Source: Lachancea thermotolerans CBS 6340 (Eukaryota; Ascomycota; Saccharomycetes; Saccharomycetales; Saccharomycetaceae). From it: 64,000 bases of DNA. This document shows, piece by piece, positions 39,070-47,383 of the stretch. How positions within the stretch are numbered: position 1 is the first letter of the stretch; every line of letters begins with the position of its first letter. The stretch lies in assembly GCF_000142805.1 (NCBI RefSeq), contig NC_013084.1, positions 372,001-436,000 on the forward strand, written 5' to 3'. The position numbers and the translations under genes are program-made. The notes beneath the pieces are model-generated. The model made no database searches. It saw only the letters and a list, made by a program, of their open reading frames with translations, and was not told the origin of the DNA.

Positions 39070-40059
39070 ATGAACTATAACCACGGTTCTAATTACAATG
39101 GTGGTGACCAGTACTATAATCGACCAAACATACCTAAGCCGACTTCATCAGGTCAACTACCAAACCAGCACCCGCATTCCAATCAAAGAGCAGACGCTAA
39201 CTTCCAGCCTCACCAGACTAGCGCCTATTTTCAGGGCCACCAAACTTTTGGAGCCACGCAAGGATACGGTCAAAACTACTATGGGTCTTACCCTCAGTAC
39301 TACTACCCCGCCCAACAGGCACCATACTACGCTGGCGGATACCAAGGTTACATCGCGAACTATGCTTCACCTGCCGAGCCACCCAAGGAAGCTGTTAAGA
39401 ATAACAGTGCTGAGAGAAAATCTGTCATAAGTTATGATGATACGGATACCGAAACAAATATAATAAGTCAAGATCAGAACGGAGGTAGTAAAGAAAAACG
39501 CCATAGCGAGGTTGGCACTCCCGATGATCCGAAAGAAACCATAGAAGCCGAAAACAAAGAAGCTAAGATAATAGCGATCCCTGGAACATCTATTACCCTA
39601 GAATCAGAGGAGGACATAAAAAAATGGAGGGAGGAAAGACGTAAAATGTGGCTGGTTAAGATTTCCAATCAGCGAGAAAAGCACAAGTCAGACCTTGGGA
39701 TTGAAGAGGAAGACGTGAGCAGGAACGAGGCATTCCAGCAAGTCAAAAGAGATAAGCAATTTATCCAAAGTATCCAAAACCAGATAAACAGATCAGGTCC
39801 TAGCCCGAATTTGGACCTTAAACTGATTCAGAGAACAATGGCTAAAGAGAACATCAAACTACTTAATTTCATAAAGGAGCTTGGAGATGCCGGACTATTG
39901 CAGTATGAATTGAAAGAAGAGGAAAAACAAAAGCTGTTCGGCAGTAACTCCAGGCAGCCTGGAGCCAGAACCAACTTCAACAACAAGCGTCCAAACACTC
40001 CGCATGAGGGCCCGTCCCGTTACGAGGGAAGTAAAAAAAGACAACACAAACCGAACTGA
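39070..40059 (+). CDS. RSA1: Rsa1, box C/D snoRNP assembly factor (NUFIP-like)
   Basis: 329 residues (S. cerevisiae 381). The N-terminal 110 residues are low complexity, rich in Tyr, Gln, Gly and Asn. The NUFIP/PEP motif, IAIPGTSITLESEEDIKKWREERRKMWL, lies near residues 174-201 and binds Snu13. The C-terminal part includes a segment expected to contact Hit1 and the 60S factors. Rsa1 with Hit1, R2TP and Bcd1 assembles box C/D snoRNPs. Two such snoRNA genes occur in this same window. Confidence 0.93.
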   Translation: MNYNHGSNYNGGDQYYNRPNIPKPTSSGQLPNQHPHSNQRADANFQPHQTSAYFQGHQTFGATQGYGQNYYGSYPQYYYPAQQAPYYAGGYQGYIANYASPAEPPKEAVKNNSAERKSVISYDDTDTETNIISQDQNGGSKEKRHSEVGTPDDPKETIEAENKEAKIIAIPGTSITLESEEDIKKWREERRKMWLVKISNQREKHKSDLGIEEEDVSRNEAFQQVKRDKQFIQSIQNQINRSGPSPNLDLKLIQRTMAKENIKLLNFIKELGDAGLLQYELKEEEKQKLFGSNSRQPGARTNFNNKRPNTPHEGPSRYEGSKKRQHKPN

Positions 40060-40143
40060 AGGCATTTGTATTGAAGTAATTGATTCATCGTTACAAAATC
40101 TTTAACAACAATAGTTATTTTGGCAAGAACCGTTGAGAGTTGG

Positions 40144-40488
40144 TTAAGGCTGCATTTTTTTTATGAGCAATCTTATGGCAAACGAACTGAAAGTTGCCCC
40201 CATGAAGGAACCGCACACAATGCCTCTAAAAAACGCCTTCTTCTGGACACTGTCTGTTTCTGCCTTCTCAAATTTTTTTGACGCTTTTTTGCCAGACATA
40301 CGCTTTAAACTTTTCGATTTTTTTGCACGCTTCCTCCTCCTCAAGGCTCTCTTAACTTTATTATTAGCAGAATATTCAACAGTAGCATCATTCTGCGAGA
40401 CCCTGACCTTACGTGCCAAGATCAAGCGCGAGTCAAGAGGTTGCTCGTCAGTCTCAGTTTGGATACCAGGGCAATCGTTGGCTAGCAT
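40144..40488 (-). CDS. PRM3: Prm3, pheromone-regulated nuclear envelope protein for karyogamy
   Basis: 114 residues from ATG 40488; the frame extends to a TTG at 40509. Basic middle region (RALRRRKRAKKSKSLKRMSGKKASKKFEK, a likely nuclear localisation signal) and a hydrophobic C-terminal tail FFRGIVCGSFMGATFSSFAIRLLIKKM, which matches the yeast tail FYQGAIFGSFLGAAVTTVLSNLAVKAL in pattern. In S. cerevisiae Prm3 sits on the outer nuclear membrane at the spindle pole body and is needed for nuclear fusion after mating. Position between RSA1 and MIY1 agrees with chromosome XVI, and a pheromone response element lies upstream. Confidence 0.88.
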   Translation of the reverse strand: MLANDCPGIQTETDEQPLDSRLILARKVRVSQNDATVEYSANNKVKRALRRRKRAKKSKSLKRMSGKKASKKFEKAETDSVQKKAFFRGIVCGSFMGATFSSFAIRLLIKKMQP

Positions 40489-40560
40489 GTCTCTATGTCT
40501 ACGTGACAATGTTACTGAGAAAAGTCCTTATCTTCCTTTGAGATCCTTTTCTATTCACTC

Positions 40561-40567
40561 TGTTTCA
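40561..40567 (-). promoter_or_regulatory. Pheromone response element of PRM3
   Basis: Minus strand TGAAACA, the Ste12 core, 73 bp upstream of the PRM3 ATG. Only one exact copy is seen, so it could be chance. Confidence 0.45.
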
Positions 40568-40729
40568 GATGTGTTTTAAGTTTGATGCAAGGTAAAGCCG
40601 GTTCTCTTCCACCGAAAATTAACTTTGCATAAATTCGCAAGTTGATATATCGCTGATTTCACATCTCTTCGCTATGTAACTAATCAAAAAAGGACTAAAT
40701 CTTAAAGCACTTCCATTAGAAAGAATTTG

Positions 40730-41935
40730 CTAACCCATATTTGCAATACCAACCAAAAGACCCAAGGTCCCTAATGACCCAGCAACGAATCCCATCATAC
40801 TGCCAATGATAACCTGCCTCCTGGACCCACCAACTTCTGTACCCTTGTCGAGTTCAATATCGGTTTTGGCCTTCTTGCATTTCTCTAAACAAACATCTTG
40901 ATCTTTTTCTGGCTCAAACGATCTCTTTCTAGAAGTTAAGCTATAGTCTTCTTCGGCAAGGTCACGCACGCTGTCACACAATTCGTCCTCATTGTAAGGA
41001 TTGATGGACTTGGAGCAATCGAAGCATTCTGGCGTTCCCTCTGGCGTGTTTTTATCGTCGAACATCTCAGTTTCATCTCTATTGTACGCACCCTCGCATT
41101 CTGCGCGGGGAGCAAATAGGGGCTCATAGGGAGCAGGCATCCTTACGTATGTCGTAGGTGCATTGTCAGCCAAGCAGGCGGGTTCATCAGAGACAAACAG
41201 AGTATGATGAGAGGAGTCTGTCTCAATACAATCCTCCGCCATCCTCGAAAGCTCCGCTTGCTCATCTTGGCTGCCCTGCTCCGTAGACTCGTTGCTCCCG
41301 TACTTTCCAAGGTCCAAGTCAATGTCCTCGCTGTAATTCAGGTCAGAAGACGAGGAGGAAGTTGAGCAGGACGAAGGGGACAAAGGCATTTCCAACTCTT
41401 CTTCCGCAGCGGTCGCTGGTCTGCTCACATAAGGACTCCACTCGTGCGTAACATTGCGTAGGACCAATTCTAAAGTCTCGTGGGTGTCGTCGCTCTCGTT
41501 AGTCTTGATGAACACCTGAAACTTCAGCTTGGCGCCTCGCGATTGACCTGGTGCGACGGGCTGGCATAGCTTGATGAGCCCGAAGCGCTCACCGTTTTTC
41601 AAATCAATCACAGAAGCATCAGCGTCCTGCGATTGAAGGTCCACCAGCCCGTGCGTACTGCCTAGGTCCTGGACTGAAATCCTAAACTGTGACAGAAGAG
41701 GCACGAAGGGGTCAGACTCAGAAGGAACCAGCCTTTTGATACACAGAATGGCGTGCTTTTTGCTCAGACTCTTCTCGCAGAACATGAAGTTGTCTTCACG
41801 GTCGCGTCGCTCGGGGTCTTTGAGCGAAGCTCTCCCGATCGGAAACTGTAGTCCCTGCCCCTCGGTCTTACGAACCTCGAAAACAACCCGCCTACACCCT
41901 GTTTGATCTCTAGCATTGAACATTGCGAAGCTCAT
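40730..41935 (-). CDS. FHA-domain protein with a C-terminal membrane tail (YGL081W-like)
   Basis: 401 residues from an ATG. The N-terminal FHA domain (about 17-110) has GRASL, SLSKKHAI and DLGSTHGLVDL, the phosphothreonine-binding signature. A long acidic, Ser-rich middle follows, then a basic patch and a hydrophobic tail RQVIIGSMMGFVAGSLGTLGLLVGIANM, which looks like a tail anchor. Synteny points to YGL081W, a poorly studied gene of S. cerevisiae chromosome VII that lies between MPC1 and YGL082W. I infer a phosphopeptide-binding protein held at a membrane, possibly the nuclear envelope or ER. Confidence 0.8.
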   Translation of the reverse strand: MSFAMFNARDQTGCRRVVFEVRKTEGQGLQFPIGRASLKDPERRDREDNFMFCEKSLSKKHAILCIKRLVPSESDPFVPLLSQFRISVQDLGSTHGLVDLQSQDADASVIDLKNGERFGLIKLCQPVAPGQSRGAKLKFQVFIKTNESDDTHETLELVLRNVTHEWSPYVSRPATAAEEELEMPLSPSSCSTSSSSSDLNYSEDIDLDLGKYGSNESTEQGSQDEQAELSRMAEDCIETDSSHHTLFVSDEPACLADNAPTTYVRMPAPYEPLFAPRAECEGAYNRDETEMFDDKNTPEGTPECFDCSKSINPYNEDELCDSVRDLAEEDYSLTSRKRSFEPEKDQDVCLEKCKKAKTDIELDKGTEVGGSRRQVIIGSMMGFVAGSLGTLGLLVGIANMG

Positions 41936-42363
41936 GTCTATTCAAGCTCTGAAGAGACTTATACCTCGCAGAACACCTTTTAGGAGAGACTTGTAACAGA
42001 ACGTCTATAACCTCATCCCCTGATACAAATCCCTTGGTTGCTGAGATGGTCAAAATATACGACTGTGTCGCTGAGGGACTCAGGTATTGGTAAAGTCGAG
42101 AAAACAAAAATTCGACGCATTCAGATAGCTCGGGGCGGCCCTTAGTCCTCGGATAGTTGCATTATACTTGCGCACATTTCGTGCAGATTCTGGGCGGCTT
42201 CCAGCGATAGCTGGGAGGGGAACCTGTATTTTTATTTTTTTTCTGTTTCTTTGAAGATTGTTTGTGTGGGTGGGAGCTTCTCGTTCAGTTCAGAGATGAA
42301 GCTCAGGTCAATAGTGCGTGGAGTTGTAAAGCCGCGGCCGTCTTGGCCCAACAGGCGCCGTTT
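41936..42363. other. Intergenic: FHA gene promoter and MIY1 3' flank
   Basis: About 430 bp, both neighbours on the minus strand. Poly-T runs near 42235. No gene seen. Confidence 0.5.
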
Positions 42364-43497
42364 TTACATTATAATGCACTTTTTTTTCAGTTTGTCGCGC
42401 TTCCGCATCGACGACGATTTCTTGCCGGGCCTACTGCCACCATCAGCAGAGTCTTGCGTAGTTCTCCTTTGGCTACGCGCAGCGTTGTATTGCCTGTTGT
42501 AGCTCCTGGCCACGCGTGCGTCCTCCTGTTCTTGCAGCTGGCGGGCATACTGCTCGTCAGTCATCGTGTTGGGCCCACTGCTTGCCTGTGCGTCTGCGCG
42601 GGAGTTCGTCGGGTCCAGAAAAGGATTGCGCGCACGCGATCCGCTCGTTGCGGAGGTGACCTCAGTGTTTGATTTCTGCAAGGTCGACGGGATGAACCTG
42701 CCCGAGTAGAACGTGTCCTGGGACCCGTTTACGGACTTGAGGGACTGCCAAACAATGTCCTCGTCGTCTTTGAACCCCAGGTCGGTTACAAGCGCGTACA
42801 GTTCGTTGTTGTGCTTGATGATGGTCGAAAAATGGTCATTGCGGAACAGCACGGCGTAGGAGTTCTCCAGAAGAAGCTCTCTGAGGTGGTGCAGACCATA
42901 GTCCGTAAGCTGTGTTGCCGACCGCGCTAGGAAAGACTTGATGTACGTCGCGTCCTCTAGAAGAGCTTGCGCGTCATAGTCACGACCGGCCGCACCCGCG
43001 GGCTCGGATCCGTGCTGGATATCGTAAGCGTCGATTAGCGCGCGCTGCGCACCCTCATATGAGTACTTCGAGACGTGCTCGTACTGCCCTCTGTCCTCCG
43101 CGTAGTCCGCAACCCATCCGTGAACAATACTGACGTTGAACAGGCGGAACAGCGCCATCTCGTCGCCGTCCTCGAACGACCCGTTGAACACTGGATTAAT
43201 AGTGAGTCCGGTGTGCAGCTGGGGCAGCAGCTCCAGAAGCCTGTTGACGTCCGACTGCGCTCCGCGCGGCATCTGCATCCCGATGTTGGCGAGCGTTGTT
43301 ATCAGCTCGTCGAGCCCCACGTCCGTACGCGTCTCCACCAGCCGCGAAAGCGCCCCTACGTACCTCGCGTACTGGGGCGACAACAGTAGCACATTGCAGA
43401 GTGCAATTAGAGCACATGGCCCGTTGTCGCTCTGAAGAACAATTCGATAAGGGTATCCGTTAATTTCGATAGCTTTGACCTGGAAACTCAGACTCAT
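42364..43497 (-). CDS. MIY1: Miy1, MINDY-family deubiquitinase
   Basis: 377 residues from ATG 43497; an upstream TTG extends the frame to 43527. The MINDY catalytic core (about 1-270) has the nucleophile context QSDNGPCALIALCNVLLL (Cys near 27) and the His context LFRNDHFSTIIKH. These enzymes trim K48-linked polyubiquitin. The C-terminus is basic and ends in CIIM, a CaaX box that predicts prenylation, as noted for the yeast ohnologues YPL191C (MIY1) and YGL082W. One gene here stands for both. Confidence 0.93.
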   Translation of the reverse strand: MSLSFQVKAIEINGYPYRIVLQSDNGPCALIALCNVLLLSPQYARYVGALSRLVETRTDVGLDELITTLANIGMQMPRGAQSDVNRLLELLPQLHTGLTINPVFNGSFEDGDEMALFRLFNVSIVHGWVADYAEDRGQYEHVSKYSYEGAQRALIDAYDIQHGSEPAGAAGRDYDAQALLEDATYIKSFLARSATQLTDYGLHHLRELLLENSYAVLFRNDHFSTIIKHNNELYALVTDLGFKDDEDIVWQSLKSVNGSQDTFYSGRFIPSTLQKSNTEVTSATSGSRARNPFLDPTNSRADAQASSGPNTMTDEQYARQLQEQEDARVARSYNRQYNAARSQRRTTQDSADGGSRPGKKSSSMRKRDKLKKKCIIM

Positions 43498-43938
43498 CGC
43501 GAGGGTAACGTTTTGTATAGATTGCAAGCTCGATTGGTCTCAACGCCTTGCTATTGGCAGTGCAATTGGTTCTTCCAAGTTTATAAGAACAGTTCTTTAT
43601 GCACGCCCACAACCTTGTTCTCACTCTATAGGGGCGTTGACCCGGCTATTAGATAATCAGGTAACCATGAACGGTAAATTTTCATGATTACGAAATCAGG
43701 TGGTGACATAATCACGTCGAATTGAACGCCTCAACGGCCACTGAATAGCCCGACTTCCTATGAAGCTACCAGCCAGGAGGCTAGTTCTACAAGGTCTCAA
43801 GCAAGAGCCTGTTTGCAGGTTGTACGCGAGATCGGGTTATGTAGGTAAGGGTCGGGAGTTTACATGTGAGAGATAGATACACAGCTATAAGAAAAGCGTG
43901 TTGTAAGAGAGACAGAGTTTGAGATCAAGAAAAGATGA
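43498..43938. other. Intergenic: MIY1 promoter and NAB3 3' flank
   Basis: About 440 bp; no gene supported. Some short plus-strand ORFs overlap the NAB3 tail and are shadows. Confidence 0.5.
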
Positions 43939-46380
43939 TTATTTCTGTTGGAGTTGGGCCAAGCTGTCCAAGAGACTCTGGACGTTGTTGTTGCCAGAGG
44001 CGGGGGCCTGGGATTGCTGCGGGATAGGGTTCTGCGCAGGTGGGCTTTTCGCGGCAAAAGCCGGAGGCTGCTGTTGGTGTTGCTGCACCGGCGGGCTGTT
44101 GATGGGCTGGGATTGCATCTGGTGGTAGCCTTGATACGCGGGAGGCACAGAGGGGCCGCCATGCTGCGCGCCGTGGGGCTGGGCCTGCGGTTGCATAGAC
44201 TGGATGATACCCAGCAACTGCTGCTGCTGCTGGGGCTGCTGCTGGGCCATTGCCAAGAGGCTCGACACAACGTTGGGAGGCAGGTTTTGAATGGCAGAGA
44301 AGAGCTGCTGCTGGTCCATCTGGGGCCCGGCGGCCATTGGGGGAGCAACAACAGGAGGGGGTGGAGAGACGTGGGCTTGCGCGCCTGGATAGGCGCCGTA
44401 GCCCTGAGCCATAGGGGGAGGGCCGCCGTATCCTGGAGCGGGGCCCTGGGGCGCACCGCCGTATGGAGGCTGCTGTATGTAAGGCTGACCCTGGTGTGGT
44501 GGTTGCGGCGCGGGTGCCGCGCCGTAGCCCCCGTAGTATTGCTGCTGAGGTGCGTGTTGCTGAGGTGCGTGCGGCTGAGGTGCGTGCTGCTGAGGTGCGT
44601 GCTGCACAGGCGCGGCCATTCTGTCGCCCCTGTTGCTTTTCAGGTTATTGAATATGGCAATCGCGTCCTCGCAGGACACGCTCGCGTACTCGTCGAACTT
44701 CGTCTCACCTTGAGGCCCTTTGTAGAACGTTTGGATGTCGACGTTCCTAGTCTTGTTGACTAGCACCACGCCCCAGACTCCGTCATACGCAGCGTCGTTT
44801 ATCATCTTTCTCAGCTCCATCCGGGGCTTTAAGAATATCATGTCGGTTTCCAGACCGCTTGCCTGTTTGAACCTGTTAAAGACCTCATTGGCGTAAGACC
44901 TGTCGGCTGTTCTCTTGACATATATTTGGCAATCAGGAACGCGTCTTTTCCCGCGCTTGTAGCTGCTGTCGCTGTACATATCCTCTTCTTCTTCTTCCTC
45001 GAAAGGACGCTTAGAAGAGGATATAAAGGTGGAGCTACTGTTTGTTCCGTGGTCGCCGTGATCGTATTGTGGCCTGCTGTTGGAAGATGAAATCTCGAGT
45101 ATCAGCTTCTTGCCGAAGTTCAGTTCGTTAGACTCACCCGCTATGGCCGCCTTCACAGACTGAGGGTTATCATATTGGATGAAGCCAAATGCGTTTTTGA
45201 TATTGATTTGATAAATGTGTCCATATGGCGAAAAAATGCGGAAAAGATCGTCTTTCGCCACGTTTTTCAACGGCAGATTGCCAATAAATAGCCTGGACTT
45301 GGGTGGGATGTTCTGAATCTCAGTAATCCTATTTTCGCCCCTCAAGTACTCGTTATACCTCTTGCGTTCTACTGCCGTCATGGGTTGGGAGAGATCAGGA
45401 CGGGGCTCGTGTTGGCTAGCGCGCTGTGGATTCGATGGCTGAGCTACTTGTCCAGCGAACGCTTGGAATGCGGTTTCCGGGTTCGAATTTAAAAATGAAA
45501 GCACTGCATTAATCTTGTCAGGCTCTACCAGCTGCTGAAACCCCGGGGTGTTAAGCATATTGCTGCTCACAATGTAAGTAGCCTGCTTCTGAAGTAGTCC
45601 GTAATCCACATTTTCGCTGCTCATGTCGTAACGCGCCACATCGAAAGGTTGCGGCTCGACGCTTTGAGTACCGGAGCTTGACTCCTGCTCAGAGGACTCA
45701 GCAGCTTCATGGTTTGGTTGGTCTGCGTCTTGTTCCTGCTCCTTCTCATCTCCGTCGGAACCAGCGTCCTCAGACGCCTCCTGCTCCTGGGCGCCGGACT
45801 CTGAGCTTACTGACTGGCCTTTCTCGTCCTCGCTACCGAAATCTACAAGGGCAGTCTGTTCTTCTGGATGGGCTTCCTGTCCTGAACCTTCCGCATCGTC
45901 TTCTGCGCGCTCCCGCGAGTCAGAGGCTTCGGCTGCGTCGAGCTCATCTGCACTCGCATCAACAGGCTGGCCCACCGTGACAACGTCAGGCTCTATGAGA
46001 GTGCTTTCTGGGCCTTGTGCCTCTTCCTCCTCCTTTCTCTCCTGCACATCCCCAATTTCGACAGCTTCGATGACTTGGTCGCTGCCGCCTTGGGCGTCTT
46101 CCTCTTCATCCTGGCCCTCAGCGCCCACTTCACCCTCGTTTTCGGCCTGCACTGTTGCTGTTTGGATTTCAGGCGTCGCACTGTCCTCCTTTTCAGCAGC
46201 GTCTCTCTCCTCTTCATGCGAGTAAAGTGATTCTTGATCGTCTTCCTGCTCTTCGTCGTCACCTGCAACTTCGTCTGCCAGCAAAACGTTTGTTTCTTCA
46301 ACTGGGGCGCCTTCCAGAGCTGCCGGCGCCAGATCGTCCTCCCGCGTTGGGTCCATGGAATTCGGCTCTTCCGCTGACAT
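43939..46380 (-). CDS. NAB3: Nab3, RNA-binding subunit of the Nrd1-Nab3-Sen1 terminator complex
   Basis: 813 residues (S. cerevisiae 802). An acidic, Glu/Asp-rich N-terminus (about 1-240) precedes one RRM (about 361-435: RLFIGNLPLKNVAKDDLFRIFSPYGHIYQINIKNAFGFIQY). A basic stretch with KRPFEEEEEEDMYS follows, then a Pro/Gln-rich C-terminal third, prion-like as in yeast. Nab3 binds UCUU in nascent RNA and, with Nrd1 and Sen1, terminates snoRNAs and cryptic transcripts and hands them to the exosome. Contains a short in-frame tandem repeat. Confidence 0.96.
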   Translation of the reverse strand: MSAEEPNSMDPTREDDLAPAALEGAPVEETNVLLADEVAGDDEEQEDDQESLYSHEEERDAAEKEDSATPEIQTATVQAENEGEVGAEGQDEEEDAQGGSDQVIEAVEIGDVQERKEEEEAQGPESTLIEPDVVTVGQPVDASADELDAAEASDSRERAEDDAEGSGQEAHPEEQTALVDFGSEDEKGQSVSSESGAQEQEASEDAGSDGDEKEQEQDADQPNHEAAESSEQESSSGTQSVEPQPFDVARYDMSSENVDYGLLQKQATYIVSSNMLNTPGFQQLVEPDKINAVLSFLNSNPETAFQAFAGQVAQPSNPQRASQHEPRPDLSQPMTAVERKRYNEYLRGENRITEIQNIPPKSRLFIGNLPLKNVAKDDLFRIFSPYGHIYQINIKNAFGFIQYDNPQSVKAAIAGESNELNFGKKLILEISSSNSRPQYDHGDHGTNSSSTFISSSKRPFEEEEEEDMYSDSSYKRGKRRVPDCQIYVKRTADRSYANEVFNRFKQASGLETDMIFLKPRMELRKMINDAAYDGVWGVVLVNKTRNVDIQTFYKGPQGETKFDEYASVSCEDAIAIFNNLKSNRGDRMAAPVQHAPQQHAPQPHAPQQHAPQQQYYGGYGAAPAPQPPHQGQPYIQQPPYGGAPQGPAPGYGGPPPMAQGYGAYPGAQAHVSPPPPVVAPPMAAGPQMDQQQLFSAIQNLPPNVVSSLLAMAQQQPQQQQQLLGIIQSMQPQAQPHGAQHGGPSVPPAYQGYHQMQSQPINSPPVQQHQQQPPAFAAKSPPAQNPIPQQSQAPASGNNNVQSLLDSLAQLQQK
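44546..44605 (-). repeat. 15-bp tandem repeat inside NAB3
   Basis: Four adjoining units of TGAGGTGCGTGYKGC on the plus strand, encoding repeated H-A-P-Q-Q/P in the Pro/Gln-rich tail of Nab3. Confidence 0.9.
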
Positions 46381-46877
46381 TCTTCAGGATGCTTTGCGAG
46401 ATATTCACGAATTTGGCTCGTAGCGATGGTCAAACCTTTAAAATTCGTCTAGATGGCGAATTTTTGACCTCCGTAAATAGAGACAGGGTAACAAGAGGCC
46501 TTAAAGGCATCGACCAGCTTTTGGAAGTCAAACGAAGAAGAACCATCCCCGCGACTAGCAAGTCCGAAGAACAGGTCCTCTGGATCCTGCTCCTTCAGTA
46601 GCAGGCCTCCTTTAAAATGATAAAAATTTTCAGGCCAGTATCGGTTCAAGTCTAATATTATGAATAAATATTTGTAGGTTTAAATATCGTAGTGTAAATG
46701 GAATAATAGCGGCCCGTGCAACGAAGTGTCTATTTACAAAGTGCTCTCCATTGAGGACGGGATACGTATGCATGTCGGGCGGAAAGGAGTTGGTAGGATA
46801 GCTTCAAGACCGGGGAAAGGCATTCCAGCTGCTTCCCCCGTGAAAAAGAAGAGACGTTCGTCCGCCTGTCGAGATCG
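46381..46877. other. Intergenic: NAB3 promoter and COA2 3' flank
   Basis: About 500 bp. A minus-strand open frame at 46449-46649 reads like protein but has no ATG and stops 68 bp before NAB3; I did not accept it. AT-rich near 46650-46710. Confidence 0.45.
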
Positions 46878-47072
46878 CTATTGTGGTTTTCTGTGAGCGT
46901 TGGTGACACTGTCTCTCTTCTGCGGCTGACGCTCGGACGCAAGCGGAGCATCAGAGTCGAGTGTATGTGCGGGGCACGGTAGCATCGACCCCAGAGCGAC
47001 GGACGAAAAGGCTACCAGAAAGGTGGTGACGAACAGCCGGTTGGTGACGTTGACCCGCGTTGATGCTCTCAT
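46878..47072 (-). CDS. COA2: Coa2-like small protein, cytochrome oxidase assembly
   Basis: 64 residues from ATG 47072 (the frame extends further with a GTG). A short basic N-terminus MRASTRVNVTNR is followed by a hydrophobic segment LFVTTFLVAFSSVALGSM, then LPCPAHTLDSD and a charged tail. Size, one membrane segment and the PCPA motif fit Coa2 (68 aa), a matrix-side factor needed for Cox1 maturation. Position between NAB3 and the GUP gene equals that of YPL189C-A in S. cerevisiae, on the same strand. The assignment leans on synteny. Confidence 0.7.
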   Translation of the reverse strand: MRASTRVNVTNRLFVTTFLVAFSSVALGSMLPCPAHTLDSDAPLASERQPQKRDSVTNAHRKPQ

Positions 47073-47383
47073 TGGCTTAAAGTTATAATATGATGCTTGA
47101 GTGTTTAAGTCGAAGTTAACGTCTGAGTATCCGGAGACGCTTGTCACTTCAACAAATAAAAGTCCGTATCGAAGGTTGATAGCCGGAATAAATAATACTT
47201 TTGCTATACTCAGATGGAGTAATGGGGATCGTTAGCAGAAAGCTGTGAGAAGGGTATGGTCTTGAGTTTATATGCAGTGTAGAAGAGCTATGGTATGCCA
47301 TCGATCTATCCGAGCTGTGAATTTTTTGAATACGGAAAGATCGGTGTTCGTATAAAGAGATACAAACACAGTTCCTCGAGCGC
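47073..47383. other. Intergenic: COA2 promoter and SCY1 3' flank
   Basis: About 310 bp of mixed composition; nothing else seen. Confidence 0.5.

Noticed and set aside
46449-46649. Protein-like open frame before NAB3
   Set aside because: No ATG, no donor/branch/acceptor set that would join it to another exon, no synteny.
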